Assembly (NCBI GenBank): GCA_903941095.1
Contig: CAJANN010000366.1
Location: 19,258-83,257 of the forward strand
Direction of reading: 5' to 3'
DNA length: 64,000 nucleotides
Origin: an uncultured Rhodospirillaceae bacterium
GTDB lineage: Bacteria; Pseudomonadota; Alphaproteobacteria; Rhodospirillales; Magnetospirillaceae
The first letter of the stretch is position 1. Every line of letters begins with the position of its first letter. A program made the translations under genes and the position numbers. Positions 31,841 through 40,379 of the stretch are shown here, piece after piece. Below the pieces are notes generated by a model, which was not told the origin of the DNA, made no database searches, and was given only the letters and a program-made list of their open reading frames with translations.

Positions 31841-32599
31841 ATGAGCCTGCGCCTTGCCATCCTGTCCGATCTGCATGTGGAAAAGGGTCCGTGGACCCCG
31901 CCGCCGCTGGAGGCCGATCTGGTCATCCTGGCCGGGGATATCGGCTGGGGGGTCGAAGGGGCGGCGTGGATTGCCGACCATCTGGCCGGCCGCCCGATGG
32001 TCTATGTCGCCGGCAACCGGGAATACTGGCACCATCGCGGCGGAGCCGACCCGCTGGCGGAACTGCGCCGCGTCTGTGCCCCGATCGCCGGTCTGCGCTT
32101 CCTGCAGGACGAGGTGGCCTGTTTCGACGCCGCCGGCCGCAAGCTGCGGGTGCTGGGCTGCACGTTGTGGACCGATTACGCCCTGACCGGCGACCCGGCG
32201 GCGGTCATGGACAAGGCCCAGGCCGGCATGCCCGATTACCGCAACGGCCGCGGCCGCGACGGCGTGCCGCTGACCGCCGCCCAGGTGCGGACCTGGAACG
32301 CCGCGTCGGCGGATTTTCTGACGACGGAACTGGCCCGGCCCTTTGCCGGGACCACCCTGGTGGTCACCCACCACCTGCCGTCGGCGCGGGGACTGAAGAC
32401 GGCGCGGCCGGACCACGTTCCCACCATCTGTTCGGTCACGGCCCTGGACGACGCCATCCTGGCCCACGGACCGGATCTATGGGTGCACGGTCATTCCCAC
32501 TGGGACTGCGATTATCGCCTGGGCCGGACGCGCATCGTCAGCCGCCAGCGCGGCGCCCCGGAAAACCAAGAGTTCCAGCCGCTTCTGCTGGAGCTTTGA
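31841..32599 (+). CDS. Metallophosphoesterase
   Basis: LAILSDLHVEKG; VILAGDIGWG; VYVAGNREYW; VVTHHLPS; WVHGHSHWDCDY. Confidence 0.9.
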   Translation: MSLRLAILSDLHVEKGPWTPPPLEADLVILAGDIGWGVEGAAWIADHLAGRPMVYVAGNREYWHHRGGADPLAELRRVCAPIAGLRFLQDEVACFDAAGRKLRVLGCTLWTDYALTGDPAAVMDKAQAGMPDYRNGRGRDGVPLTAAQVRTWNAASADFLTTELARPFAGTTLVVTHHLPSARGLKTARPDHVPTICSVTALDDAILAHGPDLWVHGHSHWDCDYRLGRTRIVSRQRGAPENQEFQPLLLEL

Positions 32600-32604
32600 C
32601 ACGG

Positions 32605-32805
32605 CTATTCGTTGGCGGCCTTCAGAACGGCCCGGGCCTCGTGCTCGTCGATCTGGTGCAGGTCGCTGATGTGGATTTCCCAGTTGGCGACGAACTCGCT
32701 GACCGCCAGGGTCAGGCAATCCTCAAGGCTTTTGCCGGTTTCGGCAGCCAGATGCTCAAGGCGTTCCTTGAGATCGCGGGGGATGGTGACCGCCAGGGTT
32801 TCCAT
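32605..32805 (-). CDS. Small ribbon-helix-helix-like (CopG/Arc-type) protein
   Basis: METLAVTIPRDLKERLEHLAAETGKSLEDCLTLAVSEFVANWE; no partner toxin next to it. Confidence 0.6.
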   Translation of the reverse strand: METLAVTIPRDLKERLEHLAAETGKSLEDCLTLAVSEFVANWEIHISDLHQIDEHEARAVLKAANE

Positions 32806-32891
32806 GATCGTCCTCGAATGGCCGGCAAAAGGGGCAGGGACGGCGAGTTTACCCCCTTCCGTCCCGGCGTGCCAGGGGGTAGAACCGCCGC

Positions 32892-34958
32892 ATGCCCAGT
32901 GACAAACGCCCGCATCTGCCCAGGCTTGAAATCGATCCCGCCGACCGGCTGGTCGGCAGTGCCGCACCGGCGTCGGACCAGCCGGCGCCGCGCCGCGCCG
33001 CGCCGCGACCGCGCCGGCCGCGAAAGACGGCGGGCGGCCCGCGCAAATCCTGGCTGAAGCGGCTGGTCCTGTGGGGCCTGACCCTGGCCATCTGGGTCGG
33101 CATCGGCATCGGCGCCCTGGTCGCCTGGTATGCCATCGACCTGCCCGACATCGACGGCATGACCACTACCACCCGGCGTCCGGCGGTGGTGTTCCAGTCG
33201 GCCGACGGCGAAACCTTCGCCACCTTCGGCGACGTCTATGGCCGGCCGCTGGAGCTGGCGGAAATCGCCCCGACCATCGCCCAGGCGGTGCTGGCGACCG
33301 AGGACCGCCGCTTCTATCGCCATTTCGGCCTGGACCTGTGGGGGCTGGCCCGGGCCGCCGTCACCAACCTGCGGGCGGGGCGGGTGGTGCAGGGCGGATC
33401 GACCCTGACCCAGCAATTGGCGAAGAACCTGTTCCTGACGCCCGACCGTACCTTGAAGCGCAAGGTGCAGGAACTGCTGATGGCCTTGTGGCTGGAACGG
33501 CGGTTCAACAAGGATCAGATCCTGACGCTGTATCTGAACCGGGTTTACCTGGGATCGGGAACCTTCGGCGTGGATGCCGCCGCCAAGCGGTATTTCGACG
33601 TGTCGGCCAGCCGTCTCGACCTTTACCAGTCGGCGGTGATCGCTGGCCTGCTGAAGGCCCCCAGCCGCTATTCGCCGCTGAACGATCCCGACGCCAGCCA
33701 CCGGCGGACCCTGGACGTGCTGAGCAACATGGTGGAGGCCGGCTATATCGACCGGCGGACCGCCGATCTGGCCGGACTGACCGGCGCGGCGCGGGCGGTC
33801 AAGCGGCCGCTGCCGGCCGGGCGCTATTTCGCCGACTGGATCATGAGCCACCTGGCCGAGATGGGCGAGGTGCAGGATCGCGACATCGTCGTGCGCACCA
33901 CTCTGGACCTGTCCCTGCAGCGCAAGGCCGAAGGCGACCTCAAGGCCCTGCTGGACGGTCCGGGGGCCAAGGCGGCGGCCGGGCAGGGCGCGGTGGTGGT
34001 GATGAGCCCCGACGGCGCCGTGCGGGCCCTGGTCGGCGGCCGCGACTACGACGACAGCCAGTTCAACCGCGCCACCCAGGCGCTGCGCCAGCCCGGCTCG
34101 TCCTTCAAGCCGTTCGTCTATCTGGCGGCGATGGAACGGGGCTTCACCCCCGCCGACACCTTCGAGGACGCCCCCATCAAACTGGGCAACTGGAGCCCGG
34201 GCAACTACAACGGCAAGTTCGAGGGGCCGGTGTCGTTGCGCCGGGCCTTCGCCAACAGCACCAACACCGTGGCCGTCCGCCTGATCGAAGAGGTCGGTCC
34301 CGGCCGGGTCATCAGCCTGGCCCACAAGCTGGGAATCGGCTCGGATCTGCGCAGCGACGCCTCGCTGGCGCTGGGGACCAGCGAAACCAGCCTGCTGGAA
34401 CTGACCACCGCCTATGCCGCCTTCGCCAATGGCGGCTTCGGCATCGTCGCCTATGGCGTCGACAGCATCGCCGATCCCGATGGCCGCGTGCTGTGGAGCC
34501 GGCAGGGCGCCGGCTTCGGCAAGCTGATATCGGATGCGGCGCTGGTGCACATGCAGGACATGATGAGCGCGGTGATCAGCGAAGGCACCGGCAAGGCCGC
34601 CCGCCTGGACCGCCCCGCCGCCGGCAAGACCGGCACCACCCAGGATTACCGCGATGCCTGGTTCCTGGGCTTCACCGCCGATTACGTCGGCGGCGTGTGG
34701 CTGGGCAACGACGACCAGCGCCACGAGATGAAGAAAGTCACCGGCGGCGGCCTGCCGGCGCAATTGTGGAAAAGCGTGATGATCGCCGCCCATCGCGGCC
34801 AGCCGGCCCGGCCGCTGGCGGTTCCCGAACCGCCGCCGCAGGCCCAGGGTCTGGAAGGCACCAACGGGGAATGGCCGGTGGCGCGGACCGGGGCGGGTCC
34901 GATCCGGGCGATCGGCAATGCCATCGACGATCTGCTGAACAGCCTGTTCGGGCGGTGA
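32892..34958 (+). CDS. mrcA: Penicillin-binding protein 1A (transglycosylase/transpeptidase)
   Basis: LATEDRRFYRHFGLDLWGLARAAVTNLRAGRVVQGGSTLTQQLAKNLFLTPDRTLKRKVQELLMALWLE; QPGSSFKPFVYLAAM; AGKTGTTQDYRDAWFLGFTADYVGGVW. Confidence 0.95.
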   Translation: MPSDKRPHLPRLEIDPADRLVGSAAPASDQPAPRRAAPRPRRPRKTAGGPRKSWLKRLVLWGLTLAIWVGIGIGALVAWYAIDLPDIDGMTTTTRRPAVVFQSADGETFATFGDVYGRPLELAEIAPTIAQAVLATEDRRFYRHFGLDLWGLARAAVTNLRAGRVVQGGSTLTQQLAKNLFLTPDRTLKRKVQELLMALWLERRFNKDQILTLYLNRVYLGSGTFGVDAAAKRYFDVSASRLDLYQSAVIAGLLKAPSRYSPLNDPDASHRRTLDVLSNMVEAGYIDRRTADLAGLTGAARAVKRPLPAGRYFADWIMSHLAEMGEVQDRDIVVRTTLDLSLQRKAEGDLKALLDGPGAKAAAGQGAVVVMSPDGAVRALVGGRDYDDSQFNRATQALRQPGSSFKPFVYLAAMERGFTPADTFEDAPIKLGNWSPGNYNGKFEGPVSLRRAFANSTNTVAVRLIEEVGPGRVISLAHKLGIGSDLRSDASLALGTSETSLLELTTAYAAFANGGFGIVAYGVDSIADPDGRVLWSRQGAGFGKLISDAALVHMQDMMSAVISEGTGKAARLDRPAAGKTGTTQDYRDAWFLGFTADYVGGVWLGNDDQRHEMKKVTGGGLPAQLWKSVMIAAHRGQPARPLAVPEPPPQAQGLEGTNGEWPVARTGAGPIRAIGNAIDDLLNSLFGR

Positions 34959-34967
34959 CATCCGGCA

Positions 34968-34996
34968 CAGGGTAATCGCCTTTGGCGATCACCCTG
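34968..34996 (+). terminator. Hairpin downstream of pbp1A
   Basis: CAGGGT-A-ATCGCC ttt GGCGAT-C-ACCCTG. Confidence 0.5.
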
Positions 34997-35183
34997 CCTT
35001 GTTTCATGTCGGCCTCAATCGCCGGCGGGGGCATCCGCCCCCTTAGGCTTCCTCGCTTTCCCTCCGGCCGCTGCGGCGCCCAACGGGCATAGTCCTCGCT
35101 ACGCTCGTCCAAAGGCGAGCACCCTGACACATCCCGGCATCCGGGCCATCGACTCGGGCGCGGTTTCGCGTCTAAACTGGCCG

Positions 35184-35564
35184 ATGGCGGGATCACATCC
35201 GGATCGTGGTGTGGAGGATGGCGTGGCGGAAGATGGCGGACTGGAAATGCTGCTGGACCGGGTTCCCCCGGAAATCGTCCGCAGCTTCACCGAACAGCAG
35301 CGCGCCGCCCTGTTCCAGGCCGTCAAGCCGGCCAGCTGGCGCCGCCACCCCATCAATATCCGGCTGACCTTTCCATTTCTGGGCAGCCGCTTCTTCGTCA
35401 CCGTGGTCGGGGGGGCGGAAAAACGCTCGGGCGAGCGGGTCGGCCGGGAACGGCGCATGTTTCCCTTGCGCACCGCCGGCAATGTGCTGTTCCTTCTGGG
35501 CCTGGGCGGTGCCTTCTATGCGGCGGCCGTCCTGGGTATCGTCTTCTTTTCCAACCTGATCTAA
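35184..35564 (+). CDS. Hypothetical small membrane protein
   Basis: C-terminal TM segment [29 protein letters not shown]; start uncertain. Confidence 0.6.
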   Translation: MAGSHPDRGVEDGVAEDGGLEMLLDRVPPEIVRSFTEQQRAALFQAVKPASWRRHPINIRLTFPFLGSRFFVTVVGGAEKRSGERVGRERRMFPLRTAGNVLFLLGLGGAFYAAAVLGIVFFSNLI

Positions 35565-35592
35565 TTCCGATCGCCATTCAGGACTGTCCGAC

Positions 35593-36072
35593 ATGACCAT
35601 CTGCCCCTGCGGCTCGGGCCGCGGTTTCGACGAATGCTGTGCCCCCATCCTGGCCGGAAATCCGGCATCGGGACCGGAAGCCCTGATGCGTTCGCGCTAC
35701 AGCGCCTTCGTCAAAGGCGACGTCGATTATCTTGACCGCACCCTGGCGCCGGAAGCCCTGGCCGACTATGACCGTTCTGAAACCGAAACGCTGGTCAAGG
35801 AAGCGCGGTGGCAGGGACTGGAAGTCCGCTCCAGCACGATGGACGCCGATTCCGGCACCGGGCAGGTGGAATTCGTCGCCCGCTACACCGTGCGGACCAA
35901 GCCGTTCGTGCACCACGAACTGGCCTCGTTCCGCCGGCAGGACGGGCAGTGGCTTTATGTCGACGGGGTGATGAATCCCCGCCCGGCACCGCGGGTCGCC
36001 GCCAAGGTCGGCCGCAACGATCCCTGCCCCTGCGGCTCGGGGCAGAAATACAAGAAGTGCTGCGGCGCCTGA
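35593..36072 (+). CDS. YchJ family protein with two SEC-C zinc-binding motifs
   Basis: [17 protein letters not shown] at N-terminus, [35 protein letters not shown] at C-terminus. Confidence 0.92.
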   Translation: MTICPCGSGRGFDECCAPILAGNPASGPEALMRSRYSAFVKGDVDYLDRTLAPEALADYDRSETETLVKEARWQGLEVRSSTMDADSGTGQVEFVARYTVRTKPFVHHELASFRRQDGQWLYVDGVMNPRPAPRVAAKVGRNDPCPCGSGQKYKKCCGA

Positions 36073-36076
36073 GTCT

Positions 36077-36206
36077 CATACGAAGCCCGGATGATTCATT
36101 CGGGTTTCGTATCCAGCGCCCATACAAGGGCGCCGCAGCGGCCGCGGATGCGGCCGCCCGGCGAGGGCTTGGGAACCCGAATTAATCATTTTGGTTCCGT
36201 ATCAGT
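36077..36206. repeat. Intergenic three-hairpin repeat, copy 2
   Basis: ATACGAAgCCCG..CGGGtTTCGTAT, GCGCCCAT-acaa-GGGCGC, GCGGCCGC-ggat-GCGGCCGC, CCCGGCGAGGGCTTG, ..GTATCAG; cf. 8921-9030. Confidence 0.6.
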
Positions 36207-37758
36207 CTTCCGGCCGGGTCCGGTACAGCTGGAAGCCGCGGCCCTCGAACACCGGAACCAGCCGGTCGGGGTCGGGGTTGGCGGCGCCCGGCCGGGTATA
36301 GATGATAAATAGGTAATCGTAACGACCCGGCCAGCCGTCCCAGAAGCGCGGGCTGCCGGGAATCGCCCCGTCGGCCGAGGCCAGCAGCTGGCTGACGCTG
36401 GGCGGGTCGCCGTCGTCGCGGTCGACCAGGGCGGCGTAATCCGGCCGGATCGACAAAACCTGCTTGCCGGGCACGGCGAAGATGGTCGAGACCAGGGCGT
36501 CGCGTTCGATGATCGCCCACAGCGGCGTATGGCTCAGGGCCTGTTCCATGACCGCGCCGCCCACCGGCTCGTCGGCATGGGCCACCAGCACCGTGCTGCC
36601 GCGCGGCATCGAGCCGACGGCGGCGCGCATGTCGCGCGAGATGCCGGCCAGATCCTGCCAGTTGGCCTGGACCTCGACGCAGCGCGCCAGGGTCAGGGCC
36701 GAGATGAAGGCGTAAAAGGTCACCCGGGGCAGCCGTCCGCGCAGGTCGGGCGCCAGGAAGCCGATCAGCAGGAACATCAGGGCCACCGGCAGCCGCTGGT
36801 CGGCGATCCACGAGCCGAACAATTGCCGCGGCATCGCCAGGAACACCGCCGATCCCAGTCCCAGCAGCAACCAGCCGGCGCCGTGCAGGCGCAGCAGGTC
36901 GCGCCGGGCCAGCCAGATGCCGGCCCCCAGCAGGCAGGCGGCGAAAATCATGTCGACCGAATCGCGGTACAGCTGGACCGCCAGCCAGATGCCGTCCAGC
37001 TTGCCGTGCGATTCCCAGACGTTGACATGCGACAGCCCCAGCGTCGGACTGGCCAGGATCAGCGGCAGCACCGGCACGAAGGGCAGGCCGAAGGCCAGCA
37101 GGTCGGCCACGGGCCGCTGCGGCCGCCGCAGGCCCAGGCGCCACAGCTCGAAGGCCAGCAGGCCCAGGCCGTACAGCCCGACGGCGAACAGATGGCACAG
37201 AAACAGCACCAGGACACACAGCGCCGAGGCGAAGGCCCGGCGCCAGACCGACCGCTCGCGCACGGCGATCCACAGGGCCACCCCCCACAGGGCGATGCCC
37301 AGGCCCAGCAGATAATTGACCAGCCCGTACAGGAAGATGCCGTTATAGACCAGCGGGAAGGCCAGCAGCGGCCACGGCGACAGGCGGCCCCACAGCGCCC
37401 GGTGGACGGCCATCGGGCCGGTCACCAGCAGCAGGACCAGCAGGACCAGGAAAATCTGGCTGGCCGCCAGCAGGCCCAGGTGATGGGCCAGGGGCGGGAC
37501 CAGCACGTCCATGATCAGATTGGGGATGATCGCCCATTGCACGTCGTAGAAGCGGGCCAGGACCGGGTTTTCGTCCAGGCTGGCCATCACTCCCATGCGG
37601 GCGACATGGTTGATGAAGTCGGTCAGCGGCGGCATCTCGGTCGACAGGATCGGCGTGACCACTGCCAGCAGCAGGCCGGTGAAAGCCAGGGGGAACAGCC
37701 GGCCGCCGACCAGACCGGACAGAACGGGCCAGCGCAGGGCGGCGAACGAGCGGGGCAT
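36202..37758 (-). CDS. Multi-pass membrane protein, possibly glycosyltransferase/polymerase-like
   Basis: About 10 hydrophobic segments; MPRSFAALRWPVLSGLVGGRLFPLAFTGLLLAVVTPILSTEMPPLTDFINHVARMGVM... Confidence 0.7.
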   Translation of the reverse strand: MPRSFAALRWPVLSGLVGGRLFPLAFTGLLLAVVTPILSTEMPPLTDFINHVARMGVMASLDENPVLARFYDVQWAIIPNLIMDVLVPPLAHHLGLLAASQIFLVLLVLLLVTGPMAVHRALWGRLSPWPLLAFPLVYNGIFLYGLVNYLLGLGIALWGVALWIAVRERSVWRRAFASALCVLVLFLCHLFAVGLYGLGLLAFELWRLGLRRPQRPVADLLAFGLPFVPVLPLILASPTLGLSHVNVWESHGKLDGIWLAVQLYRDSVDMIFAACLLGAGIWLARRDLLRLHGAGWLLLGLGSAVFLAMPRQLFGSWIADQRLPVALMFLLIGFLAPDLRGRLPRVTFYAFISALTLARCVEVQANWQDLAGISRDMRAAVGSMPRGSTVLVAHADEPVGGAVMEQALSHTPLWAIIERDALVSTIFAVPGKQVLSIRPDYAALVDRDDGDPPSVSQLLASADGAIPGSPRFWDGWPGRYDYLFIIYTRPGAANPDPDRLVPVFEGRGFQLYRTRPED

Positions 37759-37790
37759 GGAATCCTTGCAGGCTAGGGCGGCCGCGGGGT

Positions 37791-38894
37791 TCAGAACAGG
37801 ACGGCGTCACCGTCATAGGCGCTGAGATACCACGCCGGGGGGGGCGGCTGTCCATCTTTCATGCGAAAGAAGCACGGCCAGGTGGGCAAGGATCGGGTCA
37901 AGGCCCCCAGTCCGGCGACCACCCGCTGCACCGGCTCGGCCATGCCGCCGATTTCCACGACATGGGCACCGTCGGCGGCCCCCAGCCGGACCGCCGCCGC
38001 GATCAGGTCGGCGATGGTGGCCGGATCGTCGCCGCGGACCAGCAGGGCGGCGATCCGCCAGCGGACCAGACCGATGGCCGGCGCATCGTCGCGCAGCATC
38101 AGGGCATAGCCGTCCAGCGTCTGTCCGTCGCCTGCCGTCAGCACCCTCAGCCCGTTGCGGGCGGCATGCGGGGCGACGTGCCAGGCCAGGGCGGCGCTGC
38201 CCCGGTCGGCCAGCAGGCGGTCCGGCTGGTCCCGGCGTCTGGCGGCGAACAGGTCGTCGAATCGGCCGTCGAATCCGCCCGCGTCCGAGACGCCGATGGC
38301 CCGGCGCGGTGCGGGTGGCCAGCGCAGCCGCGCCGGAACGGCGGCCAGCGGGGCGGCCAGATGGGCCAGGCCGGCACCGCGCCAGCCTTTCTTGCGCAGC
38401 ATCGCCGCCAGAAAGCCGCCGCTGCCGACCACCCACAGGGCGGTGCGGTCCAGGTCGGGCTGAGGCACTGCGATGCCGCCGTAGCGGTCGAACAGACGCC
38501 CGGTCGCCTTGATGCCGGTGGTGACCAGGATCATGTCGGCATGGGGTTGGGCGAAATAGGCGTCGGACAGCAGGGCGGTGGCGGTCCGATGCGCCTTGTC
38601 GACGCCCCACTGGCTGGCGATGGCCACGGCCAGCCGCGTTTCGCCCAGAAAATAGGTCTGGGCGTAATTGGCGAAGAAGCCGACCATCCGGCCGCCGCTT
38701 TCCAGCACCCAGCCGGGCAGCGGGTCGCACCCGTCATGCCGCAGGGCCGGGTTGTCCACCCACAGACGGCGCCAGTGGGCGGCGATCGCCGCCTCGCCCG
38801 CCGGCATGACCAGGCCCAGCCGGCGCAGCAGCTCGGTGGCCTGGGGACCGTCGGCCGGGGTGGCGACGCGAAGGGTGTGGGACGACGCGGTCAT
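37791..38894 (-). CDS. GNAT-like acyltransferase domain protein
   Basis: LRVATPADGPQATELLRRLGLVMPAGEAAIAAHWRRLWVDNPAL...GWVLESGGRMVGFFANYAQTYFLGETRLAVAIASQWGVDKAHR. Confidence 0.6.
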   Translation of the reverse strand: MTASSHTLRVATPADGPQATELLRRLGLVMPAGEAAIAAHWRRLWVDNPALRHDGCDPLPGWVLESGGRMVGFFANYAQTYFLGETRLAVAIASQWGVDKAHRTATALLSDAYFAQPHADMILVTTGIKATGRLFDRYGGIAVPQPDLDRTALWVVGSGGFLAAMLRKKGWRGAGLAHLAAPLAAVPARLRWPPAPRRAIGVSDAGGFDGRFDDLFAARRRDQPDRLLADRGSAALAWHVAPHAARNGLRVLTAGDGQTLDGYALMLRDDAPAIGLVRWRIAALLVRGDDPATIADLIAAAVRLGAADGAHVVEIGGMAEPVQRVVAGLGALTRSLPTWPCFFRMKDGQPPPPAWYLSAYDGDAVLF

Positions 38895-39724
38895 CCGCGC
38901 TCCAGCAGAAAGGCGCGCAGCTGGTAATCCGGGTCGTTGGCCAGGGTGTGGTCGCGCCTGATGAGGAAAGGCGAATCGCCGGCCCGGGTCGGGCCGCGCG
39001 CCGTGGTGGCGAACGAGACATAGCCGGCCCGCCGGGCGACGTCCGGGTCGCGGCCCGGGACGAAGTCGCCGCCGGGCTGGCCCCACGGGCAGCAGAAATG
39101 CCGGCATTCCATGTCCAGTTCGGCCTCGATGCGCTGCTTCGACACCGCCAGTTCGGCCAGGACGCCGTCCTCGTTCAAGGCCGACAGCCGGGCGTGGCCG
39201 TGGGTGTGCGAGCCCACCACCATGCCGGCGTCGCGCAAGGCCCGGCAATCGTCCCAGCTCATGAATTCCATCAGACGCTGCTCGCCGGGATAGAAATCCA
39301 GCAGCATGGCGCGGTCCGCCACCGGGTCGGTGCCGATGAAGCGGGTGGCGACGAAGAAGGCGGCGCCGGCGCCGTGCTCGGCCAGGATCGGTGCGGCGTG
39401 GGTGATGCAGCTTTTGAAGCCGTCATCGAAACTGAGGCAGAAATAGCGGCCGTCGATCGGGTCGCCGGATTGCATCAGTCCGACCGCCTGATCCCAGCCC
39501 AGGAATTCGCCGTGCCGGCGCATCCAGCGCAATTGCCGGTGGAAGCCGGCCCGTTCGTCGGCGAAGACGTGATGGTAATAGGGAAAGCGCAAGGCGCCGC
39601 GCCGCCCGCGGCCGGGCAGCAGCGACAGGCCCAGCAGGGCGGCGCGGCGGGCGGCGGCGCGCAGGCGCTGGCCGGGCGACAGGGGGCCGGTGAAGGCGGC
39701 GACCGACTGGATGGGCATCAGCAT
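38891..39724 (-). CDS. Polysaccharide deacetylase (NodB homology domain)
   Basis: RFPYYHHVFADERAGFHRQLRWMRRHGEFLGWDQAVGLMQSGDPIDGRYFCLSFDDGFKSCITHAAPILAEHGAGAAFFVAT; overlaps the acyltransferase start. Confidence 0.88.
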   Translation of the reverse strand: MLMPIQSVAAFTGPLSPGQRLRAAARRAALLGLSLLPGRGRRGALRFPYYHHVFADERAGFHRQLRWMRRHGEFLGWDQAVGLMQSGDPIDGRYFCLSFDDGFKSCITHAAPILAEHGAGAAFFVATRFIGTDPVADRAMLLDFYPGEQRLMEFMSWDDCRALRDAGMVVGSHTHGHARLSALNEDGVLAELAVSKQRIEAELDMECRHFCCPWGQPGGDFVPGRDPDVARRAGYVSFATTARGPTRAGDSPFLIRRDHTLANDPDYQLRAFLLERG

Positions 39725-40272
39725 TTCTCCGTCAGGGCCAGACGATAGCCGCCGGTCTCGGTCAGCAGCAGGGCGGGATGGTCGGGGTCCGGCTCGATCT
39801 TGCGGCGCAGGCGGTAGATGTGGGTTTCCAGCGTGTGGGTGGTCACGGCGGCGCCATAGCCCCAGACGTCGCTCAGCAGGGTCTGGCGCGGCACCACGCC
39901 GCCGCTTCGGGCCAGCAGGGACAGGATCGCCGTTTCCTTGTCGGTCAGGCGCAGGCGGCGGCCCTGGCCGTCTTCCAGCTGGCGGCCGCCGCAATCCAGC
40001 CGCCAGATGCCGAAGCGGGCGCAGGGCGGGTCGTGGCGGGCCAGGGCCGCGGCGACGGCGGCCAGCAGGGCGCTGGCGCGCACCGGCTTGGCCACGGGAA
40101 CCAGCGGTACCGGCCCGGTTTCGGTTTCCGGCGGGGCGACGACCAGATCGAAGCCTTCCGCCATGCAAGCGGATGGGGTGACGGCATGGCCGGCCGCTTC
40201 CAGGATTTCGGCCAGGGTCCGGCGGACCACCGGATCGTCGTCGATCAGCAGAAGGCGAGGTGTTTCGGTCAT
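39718..40272 (-). CDS. OmpR-type winged-helix response regulator with truncated receiver domain
   Basis: MTETPRLLLIDDDPVVRRTLAEILEAAG...; wHTH LRLTDKETAILSLLARSGGVVPRQTLLSDVWGYGAAVTTHTLETHIYRLRRKIEPDP. Confidence 0.87.
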   Translation of the reverse strand: MTETPRLLLIDDDPVVRRTLAEILEAAGHAVTPSACMAEGFDLVVAPPETETGPVPLVPVAKPVRASALLAAVAAALARHDPPCARFGIWRLDCGGRQLEDGQGRRLRLTDKETAILSLLARSGGVVPRQTLLSDVWGYGAAVTTHTLETHIYRLRRKIEPDPDHPALLLTETGGYRLALTEKC

Positions 40273-40379
40273 GGGGCCCAGATATAAACCAGAAGCATGC
40301 GCGGCGGAATGGCGCGGAGGCCTTTTGCCGCCGCCGGAAAACCGCTATGGTGCCCGCCCCGTATCCGACGATGCCCGCC

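Noticed and set aside
32605-32805. RHH protein as half of a toxin-antitoxin system
   Set aside because: No adjacent toxin gene; kept only as an orphan RHH-like protein.
32712-34961. 749-aa minus-strand ORF
   Set aside because: Antisense to pbp1A, which carries all catalytic motifs.
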